A stretch of DNA of 64,000 nt from an uncultured Pseudoflavonifractor sp. (lineage in GTDB: Bacteria; Bacillota; Clostridia; Oscillospirales; Oscillospiraceae), in NCBI RefSeq assembly GCF_944387275.1, contig NZ_CALXEG010000001.1:79006-143005 (forward strand), written 5' to 3'. The notes under the pieces are model-generated. The model did not search any database and was not told the origin of the DNA. It saw only the letters and a list, made by a program, of their open reading frames with translations. Shown here one piece after another: positions 33,854 to 42,129 of this stretch. Positions within the stretch are counted from its first letter, which is position 1. Each line of letters starts with the position of its first letter. The translations under genes were made by a program, and so were the position numbers.

Positions 33854-35212
33854 TTACCAGTCCGTTGTGCTCTGCTTGAACATCTGCTGCACGCCCGCCT
33901 CGTCCAGGCCGCAGTCCCAGACGTCGGTCCTGAGCTCGGCGGAGTAGATGGTGTTCTCGTCGGCGGTGAGGGTGAACCGCTCCCCCATGCGGGAGCGGGT
34001 ATACCGGTTGGGCCCGGTCAGCTTGTAGATGGTGAGGAAGGTCTCCGGCTCCTCCCCCTCCCCGGTCCACAGGGCAAAGGCGGTGGCCTTCTCGCCGATG
34101 GTGGAGTACTGGCTGACGGTGATCTTGTTCTCCCACCAGTCGGGAAGGATAAAGTACCAGCCGTCGTCAAAGTTGTGGTAGGTGGTGAACACCGGCGTGC
34201 CCGCCCCGTTCATGTCGTACTGGACCCAGGTGTACAGGGTCTCCGCCGTGGTGGCCCCACCGCTGGAGATGAGGGGCACGGGCATGGGGATCTCCAGGAA
34301 GTTGTCGTCGTTGATGTCGGTGGGCATGGCGTCGTCCTTGGCGCGGCGGGTGGAGTTGCTCACACCCACGCCGCTGCCCGCCTCGCTGCTCTCCAGGGTG
34401 ATGTTCTGCAGGGCGCCGTCCCGCCAGGCAAAGATGTCGGTGACCACGCCCTCCCCCTGGTAGGAGGTGATGAACAGCCCCGGGGCGGTGGTGTTGCCCT
34501 CGGCGTCCCCCCGGAGGTAGCCGGTCTGGACGCCGTCGGTCACGATGCCCGTGACCCCCTGGGACAGCATAGGGCTGGACCGGAGCACCAGGTCGTTCTC
34601 CTCGGCATCGTAGAACTCCACCCGGCTCTTGCCCTCAATGGTGTCCAGGCGCACCACGGCGATCTCTTTCCGGTTGTCCATGTCCAGGTCCTGGAGCTCA
34701 AAGCTGGTGTATCCGGTGCGGAGCATCTCGGTGGCCTGGTAGCGCTCGATGGAGTAGACCGACAGGACATAGGCGTTGCCGCTCACCAGCCAGCTCACCA
34801 CCAGCTCCTTGCCCTGGCTGCCGCTCAGGTCCTCATAGCTGATGGAGTTGATGGCGGAGCCCTCCCCCTCGATGACGGTGCCCAGCTCGTAGCCGTCGTC
34901 GGTGAGGCGGAAGATGTAGATCTTCAGGGGCTTGTCGTCGTTGGCGGCGCTGACCCGGAAAAAGGCCAGGGCCTCCATGACGCCGTCCCCGTCCAGGTCC
35001 TGGAGCTGGACAGGCTGGTTGTTGGCGCCCATGATGGGGGCGGCGTACTCGGCGCCGGTACCGGTGGTGACCTCCTCGATCTTCTCCTGGAGGTTCTGGT
35101 ACTCCTCAGGCAGCTTGGGCAGGGTGAACAGCTCGTCCACCGAGCGGAAGCAGCCGGTGAGGGTGCCCAACAGCAGGGCCGCGGCGACAAACAGCAGGCA
35201 TGTTTTCTTCAT
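33854..35212 (-). CDS. Lipoprotein with FG-GAP-like repeats, first gene of a two-component operon
   Basis: 452 aa. Signal peptide with lipobox LTGC (Cys near residue 21) predicts attachment to the outer face of the membrane. The body contains repeated beta-strand units with Asp-rich turns (LQDLDGDGVMEALAFF, YEDLSGSQGKELVVSW, LQDLDMDNRKEIAVV, TDINDDNFLEIPMP), consistent with a beta-propeller of FG-GAP/VCBS type. The enzyme or ligand role is unknown. Its position ahead of the RR and HK suggests it presents a surface signal to, or modulates, that kinase. Confidence 0.8.
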   Translation of the reverse strand: MKKTCLLFVAAALLLGTLTGCFRSVDELFTLPKLPEEYQNLQEKIEEVTTGTGAEYAAPIMGANNQPVQLQDLDGDGVMEALAFFRVSAANDDKPLKIYIFRLTDDGYELGTVIEGEGSAINSISYEDLSGSQGKELVVSWLVSGNAYVLSVYSIERYQATEMLRTGYTSFELQDLDMDNRKEIAVVRLDTIEGKSRVEFYDAEENDLVLRSSPMLSQGVTGIVTDGVQTGYLRGDAEGNTTAPGLFITSYQGEGVVTDIFAWRDGALQNITLESSEAGSGVGVSNSTRRAKDDAMPTDINDDNFLEIPMPVPLISSGGATTAETLYTWVQYDMNGAGTPVFTTYHNFDDGWYFILPDWWENKITVSQYSTIGEKATAFALWTGEGEEPETFLTIYKLTGPNRYTRSRMGERFTLTADENTIYSAELRTDVWDCGLDEAGVQQMFKQSTTDW

Positions 35213-35359
35213 CTCAAAACCCTCCGGGGGCAGAATGTGGCGGTGTTGGGGGCCGGAGGAAGTCCTCCGGCCCGTGCTGCGTATTCAGAGAATATCATAT
35301 CACATTTCCCTGTTGTTTGGTATGGTAATTTGCAAATTTTATGTCTCCCACGCCCACGG

Positions 35360-35389
35360 TTGACTTTTCCCCGCCCCGTAGGATACAAT
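35360..35389 (+). promoter_or_regulatory. Promoter of cdd
   Basis: TTGACT (35360-35365), 18-bp spacer, TACAAT (35384-35389), followed by AAAGGAGG and the cdd start. Confidence 0.65.
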
Positions 35390-35410
35390 GAATCAAAGGA
35401 GGCATGCCCT

Positions 35411-35815
35411 ATGACCGATCGAGAACTGGTAGAACTGGCCTTTACCATGCTGGAGCGCTCCTACGTGCCCTACTCCGGCTTTCCCGTGGGCGCGGCGCTG
35501 GAGTGTGCCGACGGCACGGTGTTCACCGGCTGCAACGTGGAAAATGCGGCCTACGGCTCCACCATCTGCGCCGAGCGCACCGCCCTTGTGAAGGCGGTGA
35601 GCGAGGGCCACCGGGACGACTGGAGGCGCATCGCGGTGGTGGGCAATTCGGCGGACTACTGCTGGCCCTGCGGCTCCTGCCGGCAGATGCTCTATGAGTT
35701 TGCCCCCGACCTGACGGTGCTGGTGGCCCGTGGAGACCACGAATTTGTCACCCTGTCCCTGAAGGACCTGCTGCCCTATGGCTTCGGCCCCAAGTCCCTG
35801 GACATCGAGAAGTAA
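35411..35815 (+). CDS. cdd: Cytidine deaminase
   Basis: 134 aa. Deaminates cytidine and deoxycytidine to uridine forms in pyrimidine salvage. Tetrameric three-cysteine zinc type: C53-A-E55 in TICAERTAL with catalytic Glu55, and C87-x2-C90 in PCGSCRQ. Substrate-binding motif GCNVENAAYG. Monocistronic between its own promoter and terminator. Confidence 0.96.
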   Translation: MTDRELVELAFTMLERSYVPYSGFPVGAALECADGTVFTGCNVENAAYGSTICAERTALVKAVSEGHRDDWRRIAVVGNSADYCWPCGSCRQMLYEFAPDLTVLVARGDHEFVTLSLKDLLPYGFGPKSLDIEK

Positions 35816-35826
35816 AAACAGCGCAG

Positions 35827-35870
35827 ACAGCCCGGCAGACCATCTGGTCCGCCGGGCTGTCTCTGTTTTA
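35827..35870 (+). terminator. Intrinsic terminator after cdd
   Basis: A 10-bp stem ACAGCCCGGC / GCCGGGCTGT with an inner GACC/GGTC pairing, followed by a T-rich tail. Confidence 0.85.
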
Positions 35871-35877
35871 TTCTGTT

Positions 35878-37374
35878 TCAGGCCAGCTTTTTCTCCTCTT
35901 CCGGCTGATCCGGGGCGGTCTGCTGGGCGGGCGGAGCCAGGGGGAGCACCACGGTCATGCGGGTGCCGATGCCCTCCCGGCTGGTCACCTCGAACCAGCC
36001 GCCGTGGCGGTCCACGATCCACTTGGCGATGGCCAGGCCCAGGCCGGTGCCGCCGGTCTGGCGGGCCCGGGACTGGTCGGTGCGGTAGAACCGCTCGAAG
36101 ATGTGGGGCAGGCTGGCCGCGTCAATGCCCTGGCCCTCGTCCTGGACGGTGAGCCGGGCGGTGCCGTCCCGCTTCTCCACCCCCAGGCGGATCTTGCCGC
36201 CGGCAGGGGTATATTTGATGGAGTTGTCCACCAGAATGCGCATGGCCTGCTTGATGAGGCCCACGTCGGCGTTTATGGTCACGCTCTCCTCCCACCGGGC
36301 GGAGAACTGGTGGGTCTGATCGATCATCTCGGTCTCCCGCAGCACCTCGGCGGCCACGGCAGTCAGGTCGAAGTTCTCAAACTCCACGTGCATGGACTCG
36401 TTGTCCCCCCGGGCCAGGAAGAGCAGCTGCTCCACCAGCTCCTTCATAGAGGCGGCCTCGGCGCTGATGGCGTCGATGGCCTCCTGGCGGGTGGCGGGGT
36501 CGTCCTTGCCCCAGCGGTTGAGCATGTTGGCGTACCCCTGGATGACGGCGATGGGGGTGCGCAGCTCATGGCTGGCGTCGGAGACAAAGCGCATCTGGGA
36601 GCGGTAGGCCTCGTTGATCCGGTCCAGCATGGCGTTGATGGCCTCGGCCAGGGTCTTGAGCTCCTTCTGCTGGCCGGTCACCGAGATGCGGGTATCCAGG
36701 TGGGTGGCGTTGATCTGGTCCAGCTTGCCCGCCAGGGCCTGGAGCTCCTCGGGGGACATGCCGGAGACCGTGTTGAGCCGGGCGGCTGCGGCGGCCAGGT
36801 CCTGGATGGGCCGCAGGGTCTTTTTGATGGTCCCGGCGTTTTTGAACAGATTGGAGATCAGACTCAGCAGCTGGAACACCAGCAGCACCCGGGACACCAC
36901 GGAGAAGAAGGTCATGGGGCTCTGGAGATCCAGGGTGATGGTGTAGGGCTCCTCTCCCGGCATGGCCACAGTGTAGCTGGTGGTGCCGCCGGTGCGGAAG
37001 TGAATCAGAAAGAAAAAGTTTATGTCGCCCGGGTTGAAGTACCGCACGCCCTGGGCGGTGTCGTCCGGAGCGGGCAGCCACTCAGGCAGGCGAAAGCCCG
37101 CGCCGTCGGCGCTGCCCGCGGTGACGATGTAGTTGCCCGCGTTCATCCACTCGGTGGCCTCCGCCGTGGGCACGCCCCGCTCCTCCACCAGGCCGTTGAT
37201 GTGGGCGGCCTGCTGCTCCGCCCAGACGAACATGCCCCCGCAGAACAGCAGGGAGATGAGCAGGTTCATGCCCACATAGATGCCCAGCAGGCGGAAGAAG
37301 AGCCTGGTGTTGAGCCGCAGGACAATGGAGGACTTTACCTCTCCCGCCGTCCTGTTGACTTGTTTTCGTGCCAT
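35878..37374 (-). CDS. Sensor histidine kinase
   Basis: 498 aa. Membrane helices near 28-52 and 155-176 enclose an extracytoplasmic region of ~100 residues. A HAMP-like linker follows, then the H-box in FVSDASHELRTPIAVIQGY, N-box RILVDNSIKYTP, DEGQGIDAASLPHIFERFYR and GGTGLGLAIAKWIVDRHGG. The C-terminal tail is Pro/Gln/Glu/Lys-rich. Lies 37 bases after its response regulator, third gene after a DUF4342 protein. Confidence 0.92.
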   Translation of the reverse strand: MARKQVNRTAGEVKSSIVLRLNTRLFFRLLGIYVGMNLLISLLFCGGMFVWAEQQAAHINGLVEERGVPTAEATEWMNAGNYIVTAGSADGAGFRLPEWLPAPDDTAQGVRYFNPGDINFFFLIHFRTGGTTSYTVAMPGEEPYTITLDLQSPMTFFSVVSRVLLVFQLLSLISNLFKNAGTIKKTLRPIQDLAAAAARLNTVSGMSPEELQALAGKLDQINATHLDTRISVTGQQKELKTLAEAINAMLDRINEAYRSQMRFVSDASHELRTPIAVIQGYANMLNRWGKDDPATRQEAIDAISAEAASMKELVEQLLFLARGDNESMHVEFENFDLTAVAAEVLRETEMIDQTHQFSARWEESVTINADVGLIKQAMRILVDNSIKYTPAGGKIRLGVEKRDGTARLTVQDEGQGIDAASLPHIFERFYRTDQSRARQTGGTGLGLAIAKWIVDRHGGWFEVTSREGIGTRMTVVLPLAPPAQQTAPDQPEEEKKLA

Positions 37375-37411
37375 ACCGCATTCCCCATTCCGCGCAAGCC
37401 GTTGCCGTCCC

Positions 37412-38095
37412 TTACTCGTTCTCCTCCCGAATCACATAGCCCACGCCACGGACGGTGTGGATGAGCTTGATGCCGAAGGCCTCGTCGATCTTGGCCCGGA
37501 GGAACCGGATGTACACGTCCACCGCGTTGGTCTCCCCCACGAAGTCAAAGCCCCACACATTGTCCAGCAGGGATTCACGGGAGATGACCTTCTCCTTGTT
37601 CTCCAGCAGGTAGCGCAGCAGGTCAAACTCCCGGCGGGTCAGCTCCACCGGGGTGCCCTTGACGGTGACCCCGTGGCGCTCCGGGTCCATGGTCAGGGGT
37701 CCGGCGGTGAGCACGGTCCCCTCCTGCCGGGCGGGCCGCTTTCGCAGGGCGGCCCGGATGCGGGCCAGCAGCTCCTCGATCTCAAAGGGCTTGGTGATGT
37801 AGTCGTCGGCCCCCGAGTCCAGCCCGGACACCTTGTCCACCACCGCGTCCCGGGCGGTGACCATAATGACGGGCACCTGGCTCTCCCGCCGCAGGCGGCG
37901 GAGCACCTCCATGCCCGACATGGACGGGAGCATGATGTCCAGCAGGATCAGGTCAAAGTGACCGCTGAGGGCCTTCTCCAGGCCCTCCCGGCCGTCAAAG
38001 GCCTTCTCCACCTCGTAGCCCTCGTAGCGCAGCTCCAGCTCCACCACACGGGCCAGCTTCTCCTCGTCCTCCACCAGCAGAATCCTGTCCGCCAT
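37412..38095 (-). CDS. OmpR-family response regulator
   Basis: 227 aa from ATG 38095 (MADRILLVEDEE). Receiver with phospho-Asp in LILLDIMLPSMSG, MVTAR and ITKPF. The winged helix ends IHTVRGVGYVIREENE. Sits between the DUF4342 gene (38 bases upstream) and its kinase. ArlR/CsrR-like in overall sequence, but the regulon is unknown. Confidence 0.93.
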   Translation of the reverse strand: MADRILLVEDEEKLARVVELELRYEGYEVEKAFDGREGLEKALSGHFDLILLDIMLPSMSGMEVLRRLRRESQVPVIMVTARDAVVDKVSGLDSGADDYITKPFEIEELLARIRAALRKRPARQEGTVLTAGPLTMDPERHGVTVKGTPVELTRREFDLLRYLLENKEKVISRESLLDNVWGFDFVGETNAVDVYIRFLRAKIDEAFGIKLIHTVRGVGYVIREENE

Positions 38096-38133
38096 ACCCC
38101 TTTGCCTCCCAACAGGCGGCCTCTGCGCCGCCC

Positions 38134-38973
38134 TTACTTCTTTCCGCCGCCGGAGAGCCACCGGTCCAGCTCCTCCAGCTTTTTGTCCACGGCCCCCAGG
38201 GCCTTATCCACGGCGTCCATGGCCTTGTCGGCCACTTCAGCCTTCTGGGCGGCCTCCGCCGCCTTCTTCACGGCCTTCTCCGCGGCCTGGGCGGCCTTTT
38301 CCGCCGCTTTCACCGCCTTCTCACCGGCGGCCTCGGCCTTTTTGTGCCGCTCCTGACTCTGCGCCTTCTCCTGCCGGTCCGCCTCCCCGGCGCGGGGCGC
38401 GGCCTTTTCCTTCTTCCCGTCGGCAAACTCCCGGCGCACCTGGTCCACCATGCCGTCCACCGTGTCGGACACGTTGTCCATCACGCCGTTGACATCGTCC
38501 CTGCCCAGGTCCGGCCCGGCAAAGCGGTACCGGCAGCCCAGGAACAATCCGACGATCAGCAGAGGCATGGAGATCCAGAATGCCAGGATGATCAGCAGTG
38601 CCAGGATGAGCACCGGCATGGAGGTCATCATCTCCCCCCGGCGCCACACCTCGAACTGGTTCTCCACGGCGTGGCGGAGCAGGTTTTTCCCCGCCTCCCA
38701 CACCTCGGCGGCGCCGTCCCGCCAGTCGCTGCGCTTCTTCCCGCCGCTCTGCCCGCTGTCCGGGCTGAGCACCAGCCGGGCGGCCTCCGCGGCCTTCTCC
38801 CCCGGCTTGGTGGTAAAGGTGGCGCCGGCGGTGCGGCTGCGCCCCGTCCGCTCCAGCAGGATGATGGCGTCCAGCAGATTGCCGTCGGTCCGCTCCAGGG
38901 CGTCCCGGCACGCCTCATAGGTGGCCCCCGACTTCTCCCGGAGGCGCTCCACCTGTTCCATTGTCACCGCCAT
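38134..38973 (-). CDS. DUF4342/UBA-like protein with membrane helices and a Lys/Ala-rich tail
   Basis: 279 aa. Residues 1-45 (MEQVERLREKSGATYEACRDALERTDGNLLDAIILLE) are the UBA/TS-N-like fold of DUF4342. A hydrophobic stretch of two short helices lies near 120-147. The C-terminal ~90 residues consist of KAAEKAAQAAEKAVKKAAEA-like heptads, resembling a long coiled coil or a histone H1-type tail. It leads an operon with a response regulator and kinase. Possible roles are membrane-tethered nucleic-acid or protein binding, or input to the kinase; all are inference. Confidence 0.8.
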   Translation of the reverse strand: MAVTMEQVERLREKSGATYEACRDALERTDGNLLDAIILLERTGRSRTAGATFTTKPGEKAAEAARLVLSPDSGQSGGKKRSDWRDGAAEVWEAGKNLLRHAVENQFEVWRRGEMMTSMPVLILALLIILAFWISMPLLIVGLFLGCRYRFAGPDLGRDDVNGVMDNVSDTVDGMVDQVRREFADGKKEKAAPRAGEADRQEKAQSQERHKKAEAAGEKAVKAAEKAAQAAEKAVKKAAEAAQKAEVADKAMDAVDKALGAVDKKLEELDRWLSGGGKK

Positions 38974-39071
38974 GGACGCTCCCCCATTTCCTGTTATCTG
39001 GCAACAGTATACCCCCGCAAGGGGGCGGAGACCATTTACCGATCCTTAAAAGTCAATTAAAATGCCGTCTC

Positions 39072-40244
39072 TCACAGCCGGGCCACGCCGGTGTCCCGGG
39101 CAGCCTGGGCCACGGCCTTGGCCACGGCGGGGGTGACTCTGGGGTCAAAGCCCTCGGGCACGATGTGGGTCAGGGACAGGTCGTCCCCCACCAGGTCGGC
39201 CAGGGCCCGGGCGGCGGCCAGCTTCATCTCGTCGTTGATGTCCCTGGCCCGCACGTCCAGGGCGCCCCGGAACACGCCGGGGAAGGCCATCATGTTGTTG
39301 ATCTGGTTGGGGAAGTCGCTCCGGCCGGTGCCCACCACGGCGGCGCCGGCGGCCAGGGCCACGTCGGGCATGATCTCGGGCACCGGGTTGGCCATGGCGA
39401 AGAGGATGGGGTCCTTGGCCATGGTGCGCACCATGTCGCCGGTGACCAGGTTGGGGGCGGACACGCCCACAAACAGGTCGGCGCCCACCAGGGCCTCGGC
39501 CAGGCCGCCCCGGACAGTGGGCTGGCTCATATCGGCCAGCTCGGCCAGATAGGGGTCGTCGGCCAGGTCGGGACGGCCGGGGTACACCACGCCGTGGATG
39601 TCGCAGAGGACGGCGTGGCGCAGGCCCATCTTCCACAGCAGCTTGAACACGGCGGTGCCCGCCGCGCCCGCGCCGGAGAACACGGCATGGATGTCCTCGA
39701 TCTTCTTTCCGGTGAGCTTGAGGGCGTTGGTGAGGGCGGCCGCCACCACGATGGCGGTGCCGTGCTGGTCGTCGTGGAAAATGGGGATGTCGCAGCACTC
39801 CTTCAGCCGCTTCTCGATCTCAAAGCACCGGGGGGCCGAGATGTCCTCCAGGTTGACGCCGCCGAAGGAGCCGGCCAGCAGGCGGATGGTGTTGACGATG
39901 TCGTCCACATTCTTGCTGCGGATGCACAGGGGGATGGCGTCCACGTTGCCGAAGGCCTTGAGCAGGAGGCACTTGCCCTCCATGACGGGCATGCCGGCCT
40001 CGGGGCCGATGTCGCCCAGGCCCAGCACGGCGGTGCCGTCGGTGACCACGGTGACCGTGTTCCACCGGCCGGTGAGCTCAAAGCTCTTCTCCGGGTCCTT
40101 GTGGATCTCCAGACAGGGGGCGGCCACGCCGGGGGTGTAGGCCAGGGAGAGGGCCTCCCGGCTGTCCACCGCCACCTTGGGCGTCACGCTCAGCTTGCCT
40201 TTCCACTCATAGTGCAGGCGCAGGGACTCTTTTGCATAATCCAT
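39072..40244 (-). CDS. NAD(P)-dependent malic enzyme
   Basis: 390 aa. Oxidative decarboxylation of malate to pyruvate. Begins MDYAKESLRLHYEWKGKL, includes SLAYTPGVAAPCLEI (Tyr general acid), the catalytic Lys in VMEGKCLLLKAF, metal-site FHDDQHGTA, the nucleotide loop FSGAGAAGTAV, and FAMANPVPEI. ATG 40244 matches the conserved family start; an in-frame ATG at 40268 is the alternative. This is the short bacterial form without a phosphotransacetylase domain. Confidence 0.94.
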   Translation of the reverse strand: MDYAKESLRLHYEWKGKLSVTPKVAVDSREALSLAYTPGVAAPCLEIHKDPEKSFELTGRWNTVTVVTDGTAVLGLGDIGPEAGMPVMEGKCLLLKAFGNVDAIPLCIRSKNVDDIVNTIRLLAGSFGGVNLEDISAPRCFEIEKRLKECCDIPIFHDDQHGTAIVVAAALTNALKLTGKKIEDIHAVFSGAGAAGTAVFKLLWKMGLRHAVLCDIHGVVYPGRPDLADDPYLAELADMSQPTVRGGLAEALVGADLFVGVSAPNLVTGDMVRTMAKDPILFAMANPVPEIMPDVALAAGAAVVGTGRSDFPNQINNMMAFPGVFRGALDVRARDINDEMKLAAARALADLVGDDLSLTHIVPEGFDPRVTPAVAKAVAQAARDTGVARL

Positions 40245-40373
40245 AATACATTGGGCCTCTTTTCGCATGATTTTCCGGCGTCGCTCCGCCGTTTTTCCGC
40301 TGATCGCGGTTTTCATATTTTGTTATTATACTATGCCCGTCAAAATGGCGCAAGGGCGGCCGTTCCTTTCCAC

Positions 40374-40403
40374 TTTACCCGTACGGAGCGGATGTGGTAT
40401 AAT
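40374..40403 (+). promoter_or_regulatory. Promoter of the secreted deacetylase-like gene
   Basis: TTTACC (40374-40379), 18-bp spacer, TATAAT (40398-40403) with an extended TGG just before it. Confidence 0.6.
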
Positions 40404-40456
40404 AGTAGTGTATCGACTTATTTTCCCCCACCTGTTTTCCGGGAGGTGTGCCAACT

Positions 40457-41653
40457 GTGAACTGGAAAAAGTGCCTGCTCTCTCTGCTGTGCGCCGCCGC
40501 CATTGTGCTGGGCATCACCCTGTCCGGCGCCCAGGCGGCTGAGGGCAAGATCACCATTCTGTGCCTCAACGACCAGGTGATCACCCCCATCAGCTCCACC
40601 AATATGCCCCTCAAGGTGGGCGGCACCTACTATCTCCCCTATACGGTGTTTGACCCCGCCGTAGTGGACGTGGACCTGGGAGTCAAGTACTCCCTGCGGG
40701 ACAATGTCCTGACCCTCTATACCAAGCAGGTGCTGCTGAAATACGACCTGAACGCCGGCACCTGTGAGGACCGGGACGGCAACACCGGATACACCCGGGC
40801 CGTTGTCCGGGGCAGCATGATCTATGTCTCCATGCCCAGTGTGTGCTCCTATTTCGGCATCCAGTTCTACCAGGAGGCCACCGTCTACGGCCAGGTCATC
40901 CGCCTGACCACCTCCAGCGCGGTGCTCTCCGACCGGGCCTTCATGGACTCCGCCCTGTCCACCTCCATTGCCGACGCCTACAAGAAATACTGGCAGGCCC
41001 GGGAGAGCCTGGTCCCCTCTCCCTCCCCCTCCCAGTCGGCCTCCCCGTCTCCGTCGGTCCCCGTGGCCTCCCCCTCCCCGTCGCCCACCAGCACCGGCAG
41101 TGACGACAGGCGGTATGTGACGGTGGCGCTGGCCTTCCGCCACACCGACGGTACCGGGCTGGCCGATATTCTGGACACCCTGGCCCAAAACAGCCTGTCC
41201 GCCCTCTTTCTCCTGCCGCCGGACGCCATAGGGGACAACGCCGCCCTCATCCGCCGCATGGTGGGCGCGGGGCACAGCGTGGGGCTGTCGGTGGCCGGGG
41301 GCCCTGCCGCCGACGCCGTCCAGCTGCTGTCCGAAGGCAACCGGCTGCTGGAGCTGGCCGCCCACATGAACACCCGCACCGTACTGGTGGAGAACGGGGA
41401 CGACGACACCATCGAAGCCCTGGAGGCCGACGGCTGGTCGGCCTGGGTGGGCAACGTCTCCCTGCCCGAGTCCTCCTCGGTCTCCTACTGCGCGTCCTCC
41501 GTGCTCCGCAGCGTGGACGCCAAGCGCTCCCTGGCCTACATAACTCTGGACGACGACGCCCGCTCGGCCCAGGTGCTGGACATCATCCTGCCCACCCTGC
41601 TGGAGGACGGGTATACCTTCCGTCTGGCCGTGGGCCAGGCCCTGGACTGGTGA
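40457..41653 (+). CDS. Secreted protein: copper-amine-oxidase-like N domain plus degenerate NodB/CE4-like domain
   Basis: 398 aa, GTG 40457 with GGGAGG 10 bases upstream; the GTG at 40448 sits on that site. Signal peptide at residues 1-28. Residues 30-165 resemble the stalk-like domain of copper amine oxidase N-terminal type (GGTYYLPYTVFD, GNTGYTRAVVRGSMIYVSM). A Pro/Ser linker follows (SPSPSQSASPSPSVPVAS). The C-terminal part matches the polysaccharide deacetylase barrel in outline (DILDTLAQNSLSALFLLP, RRMVGAGHSVGLS), but the metal motif TFDDGP is replaced by FRHTDG. Probably a non-catalytic envelope or polysaccharide-binding protein. Confidence 0.7.
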   Translation: MNWKKCLLSLLCAAAIVLGITLSGAQAAEGKITILCLNDQVITPISSTNMPLKVGGTYYLPYTVFDPAVVDVDLGVKYSLRDNVLTLYTKQVLLKYDLNAGTCEDRDGNTGYTRAVVRGSMIYVSMPSVCSYFGIQFYQEATVYGQVIRLTTSSAVLSDRAFMDSALSTSIADAYKKYWQARESLVPSPSPSQSASPSPSVPVASPSPSPTSTGSDDRRYVTVALAFRHTDGTGLADILDTLAQNSLSALFLLPPDAIGDNAALIRRMVGAGHSVGLSVAGGPAADAVQLLSEGNRLLELAAHMNTRTVLVENGDDDTIEALEADGWSAWVGNVSLPESSSVSYCASSVLRSVDAKRSLAYITLDDDARSAQVLDIILPTLLEDGYTFRLAVGQALDW

Positions 41654-41666
41654 GGAGGGCTGCTGC

Positions 41667-42032
41667 ATGAGAACGGTTGTGCTGAATCACCGTCCCGCCG
41701 GGCCGGACGAGGTCCCGGAGGGCCGCCGGGCCAGGCTGCTGCGGCACCTGCTGGGCCGGATGCTGGAGCTGGAGGAGGACGGGCTGCGGGTGCTCGGCCC
41801 CGCCGACCCCTTCGCCCTCCGGGCGCCGCTGGTGGCGGTGGACTTCACCGGCCGGGACAACCGTGAGATGGCCCGCCGCCTGGAGCAGGCGTATCACATC
41901 ATGGTGGACTGTACAGACCCGGCTGACCCTCACGGCGGCCTGCTCCGCCTCTGTCCCGCCCCCGGCGTCACCTTTGAGGATGTGGACTATGTCCAGGGCG
42001 CGGTGTACCGGCTGCTGCTGGAGCCGCGCTGA
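41667..42032 (+). CDS. Orphan protein resembling the small domain of class V aminotransferases
   Basis: 121 aa, starting 13 bases after the previous stop with GGAGG upstream, so co-transcribed. Residues ~50-118 align by eye with the C-terminal domain of the desulfurase-family gene at the left edge of the window (APLVAVDFTG...EMARRLEQAYHIM...GGLLRLCPAPGVTFEDVDYVQGAV versus the latter's AAIVALNIGN...EVSDIL...AVRFSFSWYNTEEEVDAAVRAV). The PLP lysine domain is absent. Either a gene remnant kept in frame or a free-standing domain with a new role. Confidence 0.65.
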   Translation: MRTVVLNHRPAGPDEVPEGRRARLLRHLLGRMLELEEDGLRVLGPADPFALRAPLVAVDFTGRDNREMARRLEQAYHIMVDCTDPADPHGGLLRLCPAPGVTFEDVDYVQGAVYRLLLEPR

Positions 42033-42037
42033 TTTTC

Positions 42038-42068
42038 CACCCCGGAGCCAGGCTCCGGGGTGTTTTTT
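42038..42068 (+). terminator. Intrinsic terminator
   Basis: CACCCCGGAGC pairs with GCTCCGGGGTG around a three-base loop, followed by TTTTTT. An extended -10 (TGG TACACT, 42104-42109) for the next operon follows shortly. Confidence 0.92.
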
Positions 42069-42129
42069 ATGTTTTCTTAAGGACCCTGTCCACAATTCCG
42101 TGGTACACTGTGGAAAAGGATGTGAGGTT

